Shown: positions 24,250-35,537 of the stretch, piece by piece
Position numbering within the stretch: position 1 is the first letter of the stretch
Layout: each line of letters begins with the position of its first letter
Assembly: GCF_010907035.1 (NCBI RefSeq)
Contig: NZ_QUMK01000061.1
Location: 1-35,537 of the forward strand
Source: Rhodopseudomonas sp. BR0M22
Lineage (GTDB): Bacteria; Pseudomonadota; Alphaproteobacteria; Rhizobiales; Xanthobacteraceae
Length of the DNA: 35,537 bases
Direction: 5' to 3'
Program-made: the position numbers and the translations under genes
Notes under the pieces: generated by a model
What the model was told of the DNA's origin: nothing
Database searches by the model: none
Seen by the model: the letters and a program-made list of their open reading frames with translations, nothing else

Positions 24250-24320
24250 CGGAGCGACCCGGCGGTCGGCGTGCTCCGGCGGCAGGCGATCGGCAGGGCG
24301 CTGCGTCGTCGGCCAATGGC

Positions 24321-26423
24321 TTACCCCGCGCCGAGCAGCGGGATCGCTTCGTCGCGTTCGTAGAGATACAACAGGCAGCGCAGCGCCTCGCCGGACGGGC
24401 CTTCGAGCTTCGGATTGTCTTTCAGGATCCGAAGCGCTTCGTCGCGCGCCTGGGTGATGAGCTGGGCGTGAACTTCGGAACGTGCGATCCGGTAGCCGGG
24501 CAGGCCGCTCTGCCGTGTGCCGAGCACGTCGCCTTCGCCGCGCAGCTTGAGGTCTTCCTCGGCGATCCGAAAGCCGTCGGTGGTGTCGCGGATCACGCGC
24601 AGCCGTGCCCCCGACAGCTCGCCCAGCGGCTCGCGATAGAGCAGCAGGCACGTCGACGCCTCAGCTCCGCGGCCGACCCGGCCGCGCAGCTGATGCAATT
24701 GTGCGAGGCCGAACCGTTCGGCGTTTTCGATCACCATGATGGTGGCTTCGGGCACGTCGACGCCGACTTCGACTACCGTGGTGGCGACCAGCACGCTGAT
24801 CTCGCCGCGCGCGAACTGGCCCATCACCTGGTCCTTGTCGCTGCCGCGCATCCGTCCATGCACCAAGCCGACCTGATGATCGCCGAAGCGTTGCCGCAGC
24901 GACTCGAAGCGCTGCTCCGCGTCGGTGAGTTTGACGTTCTCGGATTCCTCGACCAGCGGGCAGATCCAGTACACCCGCTTGCCGGCGGCAATCGCGCGGC
25001 CGATGCCGTCGATCACTTCCGGCAGCCGAGTATCGGACAGCGTGCGGGTGTCGATCGGCTGGCGGCCGGCGGGCTTCTCGCGGAGTTCCGAGACGTCCAT
25101 GTCGCCGAAGTAGGTCAGCACCAGCGTGCGCGGGATCGGCGTCGCGCTGAGCACCAGCACATCGACATCGGCGCCCTTGCTGGTCAGCGCCAGGCGCTCG
25201 CGCACGCCGAAACGGTGCTGCTCGTCGACGACCGCCAGCGCCAGCGATTTGTAGATCACGTCGTCCTGGATCAGCGCGTGAGTGCCGACCAGAAAATCGA
25301 TCTCGCCGGCGGCGAGCCGCTCCAGGATCTCGCGGCGTTCCTTGCCTTTCTCGCGGCCGGTCAGGATCGCGACCTGCATCCCGGCGCGCTCGGCGAGCGG
25401 CGCGATGGTCTTGATGTGCTGACGGGCGAGGATTTCGGTCGGCGCCATCAGTGCCGCCTGCTTGCCGGCTTCTGCGACCGCCGCTGCGGCCAGCAGCGCC
25501 ACCACGGTCTTGCCGCTTCCGACGTCGCCCTGCAGCAGTCGTAGCATCCGCACCGGCTGGAGCAGATCTTCGGCGATCGCCGCGGCGGCCTGCTGCTGCG
25601 AATTGGTCAGCGCGTAGGGCAGCGCGTCGATGATCTTGTGGCGCAGGCGGCCGTCGCCGGCGTTGCGGCTGCCGGCCGGGCGGCGGAGCTGCGCCCGCAC
25701 GAGCGCCAGCGCCAGCTGTCCGGCGAGCAGTTCGTCATAGGCGAGCCGCGACCAATAAGGCCCGTCCGGCAGAATGTCGGTCGGCTGATCCGGGATGTGG
25801 ACGTGCTTCAGCGCTTCGGCGAACGAGGGAAACCGGCAGCGCCGCAGCACCTCGGGGCTGATCCATTCCGGCAGCGCCGGCAGCTTGGTCAGCGCCTGCG
25901 CCACCGCGCGGCGCAGCGAGCCGATCGCCAGTCCCTCGGTCAGCGGATACACCGGATCGATCTGCGGCAGCTTGGCGAAAGCTTCCTCGTCGACGACGCG
26001 GTCCGGATGCACGATCTGCAGCGTGCCGTCGTAGAGTTGGCCGGTGCCGGAGACGTAGCGCTTGGCGCCGACCGGCAGCAGCTTCTGCACATAGTCCGGC
26101 TTGGCGCGGAAGAACGTCAGCACCACGTCGCCGGTGTCGTCGCTGGCATAGACCAGATACGGCGCGCGGGAGCGGCCCGGCGGCGGCGCGCGGTGGCGAT
26201 CGACCGTCACCTCCAGCGTCACCACCGTGCCGGGCACCGCGTCGCGAATCTTCGGCCGGGCGCGGCGGTCGATCACGCTCGACGGCAGGTGCAGCAGCAG
26301 ATCGGCCAGCCGCGGGGTGTCGTCGCGGTCCAGCAGATAGCGGAACAGCTTGTCCTGTTTCGGTCCGACGCCGGAAAGGCTGGTGACCGGGGCGAACAGC
26401 GGATTGAGCAGAGCAGGGCGCAT
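24321..26423 (-). CDS. recG: ATP-dependent DNA helicase RecG
   Basis: A 700-residue protein, the standard RecG length; the ATG at 26423 gives the family start MRPALLNPLFAPVTSLSGVG. The N-terminal wedge/OB domain (about 50-250) reads PYLVYASDDTGDVVLTFFRA. Helicase motifs follow: Walker A LLQGDVGSGKTVVALLA (about 300), APTEILARQH, VVDEQHRFGVRER (motif II DEQH, about 395), LSATPIPRT (III), ATTVVEVGVDVPEATIMVIE (V) and QLHQLRGRVGRG (VI). The C-terminal TRG-type region ends the protein. RecG remodels stalled replication forks and Holliday junctions. It is divergent from sdhE-mfd, which shares its helicase class, and converges on the sugar operon 71 bp away. Confidence 0.97.
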   Translation of the reverse strand: MRPALLNPLFAPVTSLSGVGPKQDKLFRYLLDRDDTPRLADLLLHLPSSVIDRRARPKIRDAVPGTVVTLEVTVDRHRAPPPGRSRAPYLVYASDDTGDVVLTFFRAKPDYVQKLLPVGAKRYVSGTGQLYDGTLQIVHPDRVVDEEAFAKLPQIDPVYPLTEGLAIGSLRRAVAQALTKLPALPEWISPEVLRRCRFPSFAEALKHVHIPDQPTDILPDGPYWSRLAYDELLAGQLALALVRAQLRRPAGSRNAGDGRLRHKIIDALPYALTNSQQQAAAAIAEDLLQPVRMLRLLQGDVGSGKTVVALLAAAAVAEAGKQAALMAPTEILARQHIKTIAPLAERAGMQVAILTGREKGKERREILERLAAGEIDFLVGTHALIQDDVIYKSLALAVVDEQHRFGVRERLALTSKGADVDVLVLSATPIPRTLVLTYFGDMDVSELREKPAGRQPIDTRTLSDTRLPEVIDGIGRAIAAGKRVYWICPLVEESENVKLTDAEQRFESLRQRFGDHQVGLVHGRMRGSDKDQVMGQFARGEISVLVATTVVEVGVDVPEATIMVIENAERFGLAQLHQLRGRVGRGAEASTCLLLYREPLGELSGARLRVIRDTTDGFRIAEEDLKLRGEGDVLGTRQSGLPGYRIARSEVHAQLITQARDEALRILKDNPKLEGPSGEALRCLLYLYERDEAIPLLGAG

Positions 26424-26579
26424 CGAACCAAAGCGGGGGTGGATGGGCGGTTGTGCGCAGGGTTGGCTGCATTTGCGGCCGATTGCAATGCGCCTGTGCG
26501 GGCTGACAGCGGCGATCCCGGTCGCTATATCAGGGCCGCCCGGCACGTCCGGGCTTTTGGCGTTGAGGTGGATTTCGAC

Positions 26580-26866
26580 ATGACGGGCACCACACGGTCG
26601 AGCGGCGGGCTCGACGACCGCCGCAAGCGGCTTCTGTTCCGCTGCTGGCATCGCGGCACACGCGAGATGGATCTGATTCTCGGCCAGTTCGCCGACGCCG
26701 AGATCGGCACGCTGTCGGAGGCCGAGCTCGACGAGCTGGAACGGCTGATCGAGGTCAACGACCACGATCTCTACGCCGCGGTCGCCGGCGGCGACACGCT
26801 GCCGGCCGAGTTCAAGGGCGGTCTGTTCGAACGGATCAAGACCTACGGCCATCAGGACGGCGCCGT

Positions 26867-26870
<4 letters not shown>
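26580..26870 (+). CDS. sdhE: SdhE-type FAD assembly factor (DUF339)
   Basis: A 96-residue protein. It has the SdhE/Sdh5 core: RRKRLLFRCWHRGTREMDLI with the invariant RGxxE motif (RGTRE), then LILGQFADAEI and the acidic LSEAELDELERLIEVNDHDL, ending near YAAVAGGDTLP. In the family this helical bundle promotes covalent attachment of FAD to succinate dehydrogenase SdhA. The start ATG follows gaggtggatttcgac. The stop overlaps the mfd start (ATGA, 4 nt), so the two genes are translationally coupled even though their functions are unrelated. This sdhE-mfd pairing recurs in alphaproteobacteria. The 153-bp gap to recG should hold divergent promoters. Confidence 0.93.
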
Positions 26871-30385
<3,515 letters not shown>

Positions 30386-30471
30386 TTTCGCCGCCGTCCG
30401 TCAGTCTTCGACGCCGTCCTTGCGCGGCGGCGAAGCTGGCGATGACGGGTGGCGCGATCAGCGCGCGGCGC

Positions 30472-31707
30472 TCACGACGCTTGGCGCCGCCGGTCCTGCT
30501 GGACGACGCGGGTGAGGATGGCACGGGCGGATTCGTCCGGCATCAGCGTCGCGACGCTGACATCTGGATCGATCCGGCCCTCGCGCCGGGCGCTGTGGGC
30601 GGTCTGCCTGATCACGCTGCTGAGCCGCCGCGCGATCGCCTGGGCGTTGCGTAGGTCGGTCGCGGCGAACACCACCAGCAGCGTGCCGTCGGTCTGCAGC
30701 GTGCCGAAGTCCATCTTGCGCATCAGCCGGCTGACGATCCGGGCGGCGTCGTTCAATGCACGCCGATCGGCGCGATGGAGGACGAAACGCGCGACCGACA
30801 GTCCCTCGCGGCGGGTCTGCGCTTGATACACGGCCGTCGCAAAGTCGCGTTCGAACGCGGCCTCGGTGAGCAGCCCGGTGCTGGGATCGAGCAATCCGCC
30901 GGCGTCGAGCGAGGCGAGGGTGCGGGTGAGGCGGGCCTCGAAGGCATGCTGGCGCACCAGCGGCAGCGCCGTGCCGACGATTCCGTCCGGATCGCCATCG
31001 ACGAATTCGAGGTTGGGCAACTCGTAGCTGTGCTGTGCCGCCGCAACGCCGGCCACGATCGGCAGGTTCCGGAAGCGGGTGTCTTCGGACAGCACAGTGA
31101 GAAATGCATCGACGACGCGCGGGCTGAAGCCTTCCGCCAGCACGATGCCGTCGAGGTCGCGGGCGTTGAGATGCTTGGCGGCGGCTTCGATCGACAGCGC
31201 GCCGACGACGCCGACGCGTTCGCCGAGCGCGACCGAGAGCGCCGGATAGGCAGAGCCGCGGCCGATCAGCAGAACTGTGGCGTCCTGTAGCGGATCGGTT
31301 TCGGACAGTTCGGCGAGGCTGCTCGGATCCGTCAGACGGCGCATCGCGGTCGCGTGCAACGTCCGCACCCGCAAGGCGGCGCGGAGTCGCGGCGCGAGCC
31401 GGACCAGCTCGGCCGGGTCGGCACAAAACGGGATCGCGTTGTCGGGCAAGAGGTCGCCATCCGCTCCGATCGCGATCAGCGGCACGTAAGGCTGCAGCAA
31501 GGCGATCTGGCGGGCCAGGGGCTTCAGGAGGGCGGCGGGCACGCCGGCGTCGACCACCACCGCCGATGGTCGCTGCCGGCCGATTGCCTCGCCGGCCTCC
31601 GGCCATGACGATGCCAGCACCGCAGACAGTCCGGCGTCCGTCAATGCGGCAAGAGTCGGCGAGCTTTCGTGGTTGGATACGACGAGGATCGGCGCGTGGT
31701 ACGACAT
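30472..31707 (-). CDS. Receiver-like/degenerate GGDEF protein
   Basis: A 411-residue protein, MSYHAPILVVSNHESSPTLA onwards. Residues about 5-120 and 140-265 have the alternating strand-helix pattern of two receiver-like domains: PSAVVVDAGVPAALLKPLAR and DATVLLIGRGSAYPALSVAL, the second with LDGIVLAEGFSPRVVDAFLT. The C-terminal part (about 270-400) opens LLDPSTGLLTEAAFERDFAT, the classic diguanylate-cyclase entry 'DxLTGLxNRxxF'. Where GGDEF should stand the sequence reads FGTLQTDGTLLVVFAATDLR, so the catalytic motif is gone. It is therefore most likely a c-di-GMP-related or signalling protein without cyclase activity. The layout resembles PleD-like regulators. It has its own terminator and is 50 bp downstream of the acyl-CoA-synthetase-like gene's stop but far from its promoter, so it is probably a separate unit or the operon's last gene. 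Confidence 0.7.
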   Translation of the reverse strand: MSYHAPILVVSNHESSPTLAALTDAGLSAVLASSWPEAGEAIGRQRPSAVVVDAGVPAALLKPLARQIALLQPYVPLIAIGADGDLLPDNAIPFCADPAELVRLAPRLRAALRVRTLHATAMRRLTDPSSLAELSETDPLQDATVLLIGRGSAYPALSVALGERVGVVGALSIEAAAKHLNARDLDGIVLAEGFSPRVVDAFLTVLSEDTRFRNLPIVAGVAAAQHSYELPNLEFVDGDPDGIVGTALPLVRQHAFEARLTRTLASLDAGGLLDPSTGLLTEAAFERDFATAVYQAQTRREGLSVARFVLHRADRRALNDAARIVSRLMRKMDFGTLQTDGTLLVVFAATDLRNAQAIARRLSSVIRQTAHSARREGRIDPDVSVATLMPDESARAILTRVVQQDRRRQAS

Positions 31708-31757
31708 TCCGAGAACGGCTCCCGCGATCGAGGCGGAAAACCGTAAGCCGCCCGCTG

Positions 31758-33293
31758 TTAATGCGGCGTCAACGTCGATGTGCGGTTTTCATCGACCTTC
31801 GGGGCGTCCCTGAAGGCTTCGACCATCAAAGGGTTTAGGCCGAGTTCTGAAAGTGCTTCACGAGCTCTGGAATTGTCCTGCGCGCGGCCGGCGAGCCGGT
31901 AGCCGCTGAGACGATCCGGCAGCGCTGTCAGCAGCGCCCCCTGGCCGAGCCGCTTTGCCCATTCCTGCAGATCCTGCGCCAGGAACCGATAACCACCCAC
32001 CGCCATCACACCGGCCGGAGGTGCCGTAATGCACACCGCACCGGTCGCCCGGTCGAGCCGTGCCGCGTAGCCGGTGTCGACGAAGTCCGGCGGCGGAGCC
32101 ATCGTGATCGAGCTGTTCAAAGGCGGGATCGGCGCATAGGCAGCGAGCGTCACCATCGGACCGCGCAGCCCCAGCGTGCCTTTCGGCGTGATCAGGAGTT
32201 CGCCTGCGACCGACCCGCCGGAATGATTGCGGGGCGCGGTGTGCGGCCCTGGCATGATCGTCGCCGGGGTGCCGTCCGGCATCCGTTGGGCGCCGAAAAG
32301 CCCGGCTTCGCCAAACAGATAGACATCGGTAAAGCCGGCAGGTGCGCCCGTCCAGCTCGGGCTCGAGGTGACCTGCTCGGGCGCCCGCCACAGCCCAACC
32401 ACGCTCCTTAGCGCAGGAGCCTGCGCCGCAAGGCCGGCTTCGCCGAGCCGAAGGGCGAGCGGTGCCGGTGCGACCAGCGCCTGACAGCCGAGCTCGACCA
32501 CCTGCCGCTCGAGCACCGTATCGTCGAATGGGTGGTGCAGCGCGAGTGTGCCGCCGCTCAGCAGCCACGTCACCATCGACGAGACGAGACCGGCGAACGA
32601 AGCCGGGGCCTGGGCCGACAGCATCACGGCGCCTTGCGGAACCGCGCTTTCCAGGAAGACGGCCAAGCCGCCCGCGATCAGGTGCAGATGGCTTCGCGGG
32701 ATCGCGCGGACACCGTCGCCGGTCGTCTCGAATGAGATCACCGCGGCGCGTCGGGCTTCCTGCGTGCCGGGGGCCGGCGGCAGCGCGGTAGTATCGGCCA
32801 TGGCGGCGTCGAGCGAGGCCATTCCTTCCGGCAGATCGTCGCCGAAGCCGCAGACGTGGCGAATCGAGAACGCTTCGGCCGCAGCATTCATCACCAGATC
32901 GGAATGGCTGACGCCGTCGATCCAGCGCGTCGACACGATGGCACGCGCGCCGGTGCGATTGAGCGCGGCGGTGAGGTCGGCATGGCGCCAGAGCTGCGGC
33001 AGCAGCGCCACGACGAGCCCGGCGCGATGCGCCGCCAGTACCGTGAGCGGAAATTCGATGGTGTTCGGCAGTTGCGCCGCGATCACCGAATTGCTCGGCA
33101 GACCGGCGGTGACAAAATGCGCAGCGAGCGCCGAGATCGCGCGGTCGGCTTCGGCATAGGTCAGCCGCCGCGGCGGCTGCCCGGTGATGCGCTGCTTGTC
33201 CGGCGGATCGATCAGTGCGACCGCATCGGGCTGCCGCGCCAGGGTGCGGCGAAACAGTCCGTCGAGCGTCGGCGAGGTGGCGGGCTGACTCAC
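31758..33293 (-). CDS. Adenylate-forming (acyl-CoA synthetase-like) protein with degenerate motifs
   Basis: A 511-residue protein begun at GTG 33293, preceded by a good Shine-Dalgarno (agaggtgat). The fold is recognisable: LTYAEADRAISALAAHFVTA, VIAAQLPNTIEFPLTVLAAH, and ELLITPKGTLGLRGPMVTLA match A2- and A6-type blocks of the ANL superfamily. The phosphate-binding loop (usual YTSGTTGxPKG) reads ISFETTGDGVRAIPRSHLHL, with no Lys; the A5 region is DVYLFGEAGLFGA; A7 is VDTGYAARLDRATG. The C-terminal Lys for adenylation (usual PxTxSGKxxR) is not visible; LPDRLSGYRLAGRAQDNSRA stands there. It may be inactive or use an unusual substrate. The start is 4 bp after the upstream solute-binding-protein stop, indicating one operon. 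Confidence 0.8.
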   Translation of the reverse strand: MSQPATSPTLDGLFRRTLARQPDAVALIDPPDKQRITGQPPRRLTYAEADRAISALAAHFVTAGLPSNSVIAAQLPNTIEFPLTVLAAHRAGLVVALLPQLWRHADLTAALNRTGARAIVSTRWIDGVSHSDLVMNAAAEAFSIRHVCGFGDDLPEGMASLDAAMADTTALPPAPGTQEARRAAVISFETTGDGVRAIPRSHLHLIAGGLAVFLESAVPQGAVMLSAQAPASFAGLVSSMVTWLLSGGTLALHHPFDDTVLERQVVELGCQALVAPAPLALRLGEAGLAAQAPALRSVVGLWRAPEQVTSSPSWTGAPAGFTDVYLFGEAGLFGAQRMPDGTPATIMPGPHTAPRNHSGGSVAGELLITPKGTLGLRGPMVTLAAYAPIPPLNSSITMAPPPDFVDTGYAARLDRATGAVCITAPPAGVMAVGGYRFLAQDLQEWAKRLGQGALLTALPDRLSGYRLAGRAQDNSRAREALSELGLNPLMVEAFRDAPKVDENRTSTLTPH

Positions 33294-33297
33294 GGGA

Positions 33298-35169
33298 TCA
33301 CCTCTGCGGCGGTTGCTGCGGTGGCCGGTACCACCAAGTTTCGGGAAGATAACCCGTCAGGGCAGTGTCCTTGGGACGTTCTATCCGATTCCACCGCGCG
33401 ATCCATTGCTCGCGGATGCTGTACACAGGGACCACGTAGAACCCCGAGATCAGGACGCGATCGAGCGCGCGGACTGCGTCGATGAAATCGACTCGATCGC
33501 GTGCGCTTAGCAGCGCGGCGATCATCGCGTCGATCGCCGGATCTTTAGCGCCCATGTAGTTGCGCGTCCCCGGGGTGTCGGCGGCATCGCTGCCCCAGTA
33601 GAACGATTGCTCGTTCCCGGGCGACAGCGATTGGTCCCAGCGGTTCGGGATCATGTCGAAGTCGTAGGCGAGGCGGCGCTGATCGAACTGCACCGCGTCG
33701 ACGGTGCGGACCGACACGGTGATGCCGGCGCGCTTGAGGTCGCGAGCGAATGCCAGGGCGATGCGTTCCTGTTCGCGTGTCGTCACCAGAAGTTCGAAGG
33801 TGAGGGGCTGGTGTGTATCCCGGTTGCGCAGCGCGGTCCCGTCGAGCTGGTATCCGGCCTGTTCGAGCAGATCGAGGGCGCGGCGAAGGCCGTTGCGATC
33901 ACGGCCCGACCCATTCGTGTTCGGCAAACGATAGGTGCCGTCCAGAATATCGGCGCGCAGGCGCGGCAGATAAGGCTGCAGCAGCCGGCGCTCGCCGTCG
34001 TCGGCGGGGCGGCCATAGGCCGACAGTTCCGATCCGCCGAAGAAGCCTCCGGAGCGAGTGTAGAGGCCGAAGAAGTAATTGCGATTGATCCACTCGAAGT
34101 CGAACAGGTTCAAGATCGCTTCGCGCACCCGGACATCGGCGAACACCGGCCGGCGGGTATTGAACACCAGCGTGTCGGTCGGCTCCGGCGTGCCGGGCTT
34201 GATGGCGTCCCGGATCACTTCGCCGCTCCGTGCGGCGGGAAAATCATAGCCCTGGCTCCAACGCAGCGGATCGGTCTCGACGCGGAAATCGTACAGGCCG
34301 CGTTTGAACGCTTCGAACTGGGCGTTGGCTTCGCGGAAATATTCGATCCGGACTTCGTCGAAATTCCATAGGCCGCGGTTGATCGGCAGGTCCCGCCCCC
34401 AATAATTCGGATCGCGGGTGAGGGTGACGCTGGTGCCGGCCTGGACGCTGGTGACGCGATAGGGGCCGGATCCGAGCGGGGGCTTCAGCGAGGTTTCTTC
34501 GAAGCTGTAGGGATCGACCGCATGGCGCGGCAGCACCGGCATCAGGCCGAGGATCAGCGGCAGCTCGCGATCCGGCGCACCGCCGAAGTCGAACCGGACG
34601 GTGAGGGGATCGAGAGCCTCGGCACGGGCGACCTTGCCGTAATACAGCCGGTGGTTCGGCCGGCCCTTGTCGCGCAACAGTCGCCAGGAGAACAGCACAT
34701 CCTCCGCAGTGACAGGCTTGCCGTCCGAGAACCTGGCGCGTGGATCGATCCGGAACGTGACGTAGCTGCGAACCTCGTCGGTCTCGACCGAGCGTGCGAG
34801 CAGTCCGTACAGTGTGAACGGCTCGGCTTGGCCGCGCGTGAGCAGGCTCTCGATCACATAGCCGCGCATCTGCTGCACTGCGATGCCCTTGACGATCAGC
34901 GGGTTGAGGCTGTCGAAGGCGCCGACTACGCCCGCCACCATCCGGCCGCCCTTGGGCGCTGCCGGGTTCACATAGGGCATCGCGGTGAAGTCGGGCGGTT
35001 GCGCGGGCTTGCCGTGCATCGCGATGGCATGGCTGACGATTCCGGGACCGGAGGACGGCTCGGCGGCGGCCACCGTCACGCCGGCGACACATCCCGAGCC
35101 GATCGCCAGCACGGTCGCGAATGCCCCGATCCAGCGGATCGAGCGTTGATTTGATTCGGCGCGTCTCAC
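33298..35169 (-). CDS. Family-5 extracellular solute-binding protein (oligopeptide/YejA type)
   Basis: A 623-residue protein if begun at GTG 35169, which gives a compact signal peptide (MRRAESNQRSIRWIGAFATV, hydrophobic core to about residue 35, cleavage near VAAAE). The frame is open to TTG at 35244, but that adds a polar leader without ribosome-binding site. The mature part has the SBP_bac_5 pattern: VGAFDSLNPLIVKGIAVQQM, TFRIDPRARFSDGKPVTAED with VLFSWRLLRD, LGSGPYRVTSVQAGTSVTLT plus DPNYWGRDLPINRGLWNFDE, and FYWGSDAADTPGTRNYMGAK. Closest by layout are YejA-like proteins, which bind peptides or drugs. No permease or ATPase gene is adjacent, so it either uses components encoded elsewhere or serves another role. 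It is translationally coupled to the adenylate-forming protein. Confidence 0.88.
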   Translation of the reverse strand: MRRAESNQRSIRWIGAFATVLAIGSGCVAGVTVAAAEPSSGPGIVSHAIAMHGKPAQPPDFTAMPYVNPAAPKGGRMVAGVVGAFDSLNPLIVKGIAVQQMRGYVIESLLTRGQAEPFTLYGLLARSVETDEVRSYVTFRIDPRARFSDGKPVTAEDVLFSWRLLRDKGRPNHRLYYGKVARAEALDPLTVRFDFGGAPDRELPLILGLMPVLPRHAVDPYSFEETSLKPPLGSGPYRVTSVQAGTSVTLTRDPNYWGRDLPINRGLWNFDEVRIEYFREANAQFEAFKRGLYDFRVETDPLRWSQGYDFPAARSGEVIRDAIKPGTPEPTDTLVFNTRRPVFADVRVREAILNLFDFEWINRNYFFGLYTRSGGFFGGSELSAYGRPADDGERRLLQPYLPRLRADILDGTYRLPNTNGSGRDRNGLRRALDLLEQAGYQLDGTALRNRDTHQPLTFELLVTTREQERIALAFARDLKRAGITVSVRTVDAVQFDQRRLAYDFDMIPNRWDQSLSPGNEQSFYWGSDAADTPGTRNYMGAKDPAIDAMIAALLSARDRVDFIDAVRALDRVLISGFYVVPVYSIREQWIARWNRIERPKDTALTGYLPETWWYRPPQQPPQR

Positions 35170-35385
35170 GCCGCGATTTTTACCACATTGGCGCTGCGAA
35201 ACCGGCGCCGGAGGATTGTTGCCATTGATCTTTTCATTCGCCAATGTATTGAAGGCGGGCAGTCGATGTTGCCTACCGGCTCGTCACGTAACCGCCTCAA
35301 TTGGCACCGAGACAGCGGCCAACGGCCGGATGTCGCTCCCGCGTCGCGGTTGGGGTGCGCGACCGTTTCAGAAAGGGTTTTCCGA

Positions 35386-35537
35386 ATGAAGTCTTGCAAC
35401 TTGGTCGCGTCGGCCGGGCTGCGCGGGCGAGCTTTCGCCCTGCTGGCAGCGACCGCGTTCGCCGCGCTGACCGTCGCTCCCGTCGCGCAGGCTCAGCAGC
35501 CGGCCGCCCCGAAGGCCGCCCCCAAGGCGGGACAGAA
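35386..35537 (+). CDS. N-terminus of an exported Ala/Pro-rich protein, possibly IalB-like (truncated by window)
   Basis: From the ATG at 35386, preceded by gaaaggg, 50 codons are visible. MKSCNLVASAGLRGRAFALL and the following Ala-rich stretch form a signal peptide with likely cleavage at AQA-QQ (about residue 36). The mature protein begins QQPAAPKAAPKAG, a low-complexity Ala/Pro/Lys segment. Invasion-associated-locus-B (IalB) proteins of Bradyrhizobiaceae often start this way, which makes it the best guess, but no IalB domain lies inside the window. It is divergent from the solute-binding protein gene. Confidence 0.55.
   Translation, partial: MKSCNLVASAGLRGRAFALLAATAFAALTVAPVAQAQQPAAPKAAPKAGQ

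Overview
The window is GC-rich alphaproteobacterial DNA and almost certainly comes from Rhodopseudomonas (R. palustris group). The diagnostic content is a pucBA pair for light-harvesting complex 2, a Bradyrhizobium-type cyclic beta-glucan (ndv) locus, and a glmS / DUF502 / recG / sdhE / mfd housekeeping backbone. Identifications rest on reading the translations and motifs; no database search was run.

Region by region. 1-500 holds nested insertion-sequence debris: the start of an IS30-type transposase that runs off the left edge and abuts a decayed IS3-type transposase. 564-3205 holds small genes: a zinc-ribbon protein, an orphan BrnA-like protein, an EamA-type transporter, a RidA-family protein and a short conserved-looking unknown. 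3255-4103 holds, on the minus strand, tRNA-Lys(UUU), pucB, pucA and a clear terminator. 4258-9760 is the glucan locus: an NdvB-like GH17/GT2 membrane synthase, a small secreted protein, and a divergent NdvC-like GH17 membrane protein. 9720-11567 holds a four-helix membrane protein and a membrane-anchored, Pro/Ala-rich protein with a SPOR-like end. 11734-16113 holds glmU, glmS (UDP-GlcNAc supply for the envelope) and a DUF502 membrane protein.

16135-24249 is a self-contained cassette: a LysR-type regulator transcribed divergently from a five-gene ribose-type ABC operon. The operon encodes a permease, a binding protein, a permease covalently fused to an SMP-30/strictosidine-synthase-like lactonase, a second free-standing lactonase-like propeller, and a two-domain ATPase with one degenerate ATP site. 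The last three genes overlap by 1 and 4 nt. It lies between DUF502 and recG, genes I expect to be close neighbours in relatives, so it looks like an accessory insertion. Its likely role is uptake of a sugar or sugar lactone coupled to lactone hydrolysis; the substrate is not identifiable from sequence.

24321-31707 holds recG (minus), then sdhE and mfd (plus, 4-nt overlap), and a convergent degenerate receiver/GGDEF-like protein whose terminator is folded into the 3' end of mfd. 31758-35169 holds a family-5 solute-binding protein and a motif-poor adenylate-forming (acyl-CoA synthetase-like) protein in one minus-strand operon. The right edge holds the start of a secreted Ala/Pro-rich protein, possibly IalB-like.

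The most interesting items are the permease-lactonase fusion operon, the ndv glucan locus in a phototroph, and the acyl-CoA-synthetase-like protein without its expected catalytic motifs.
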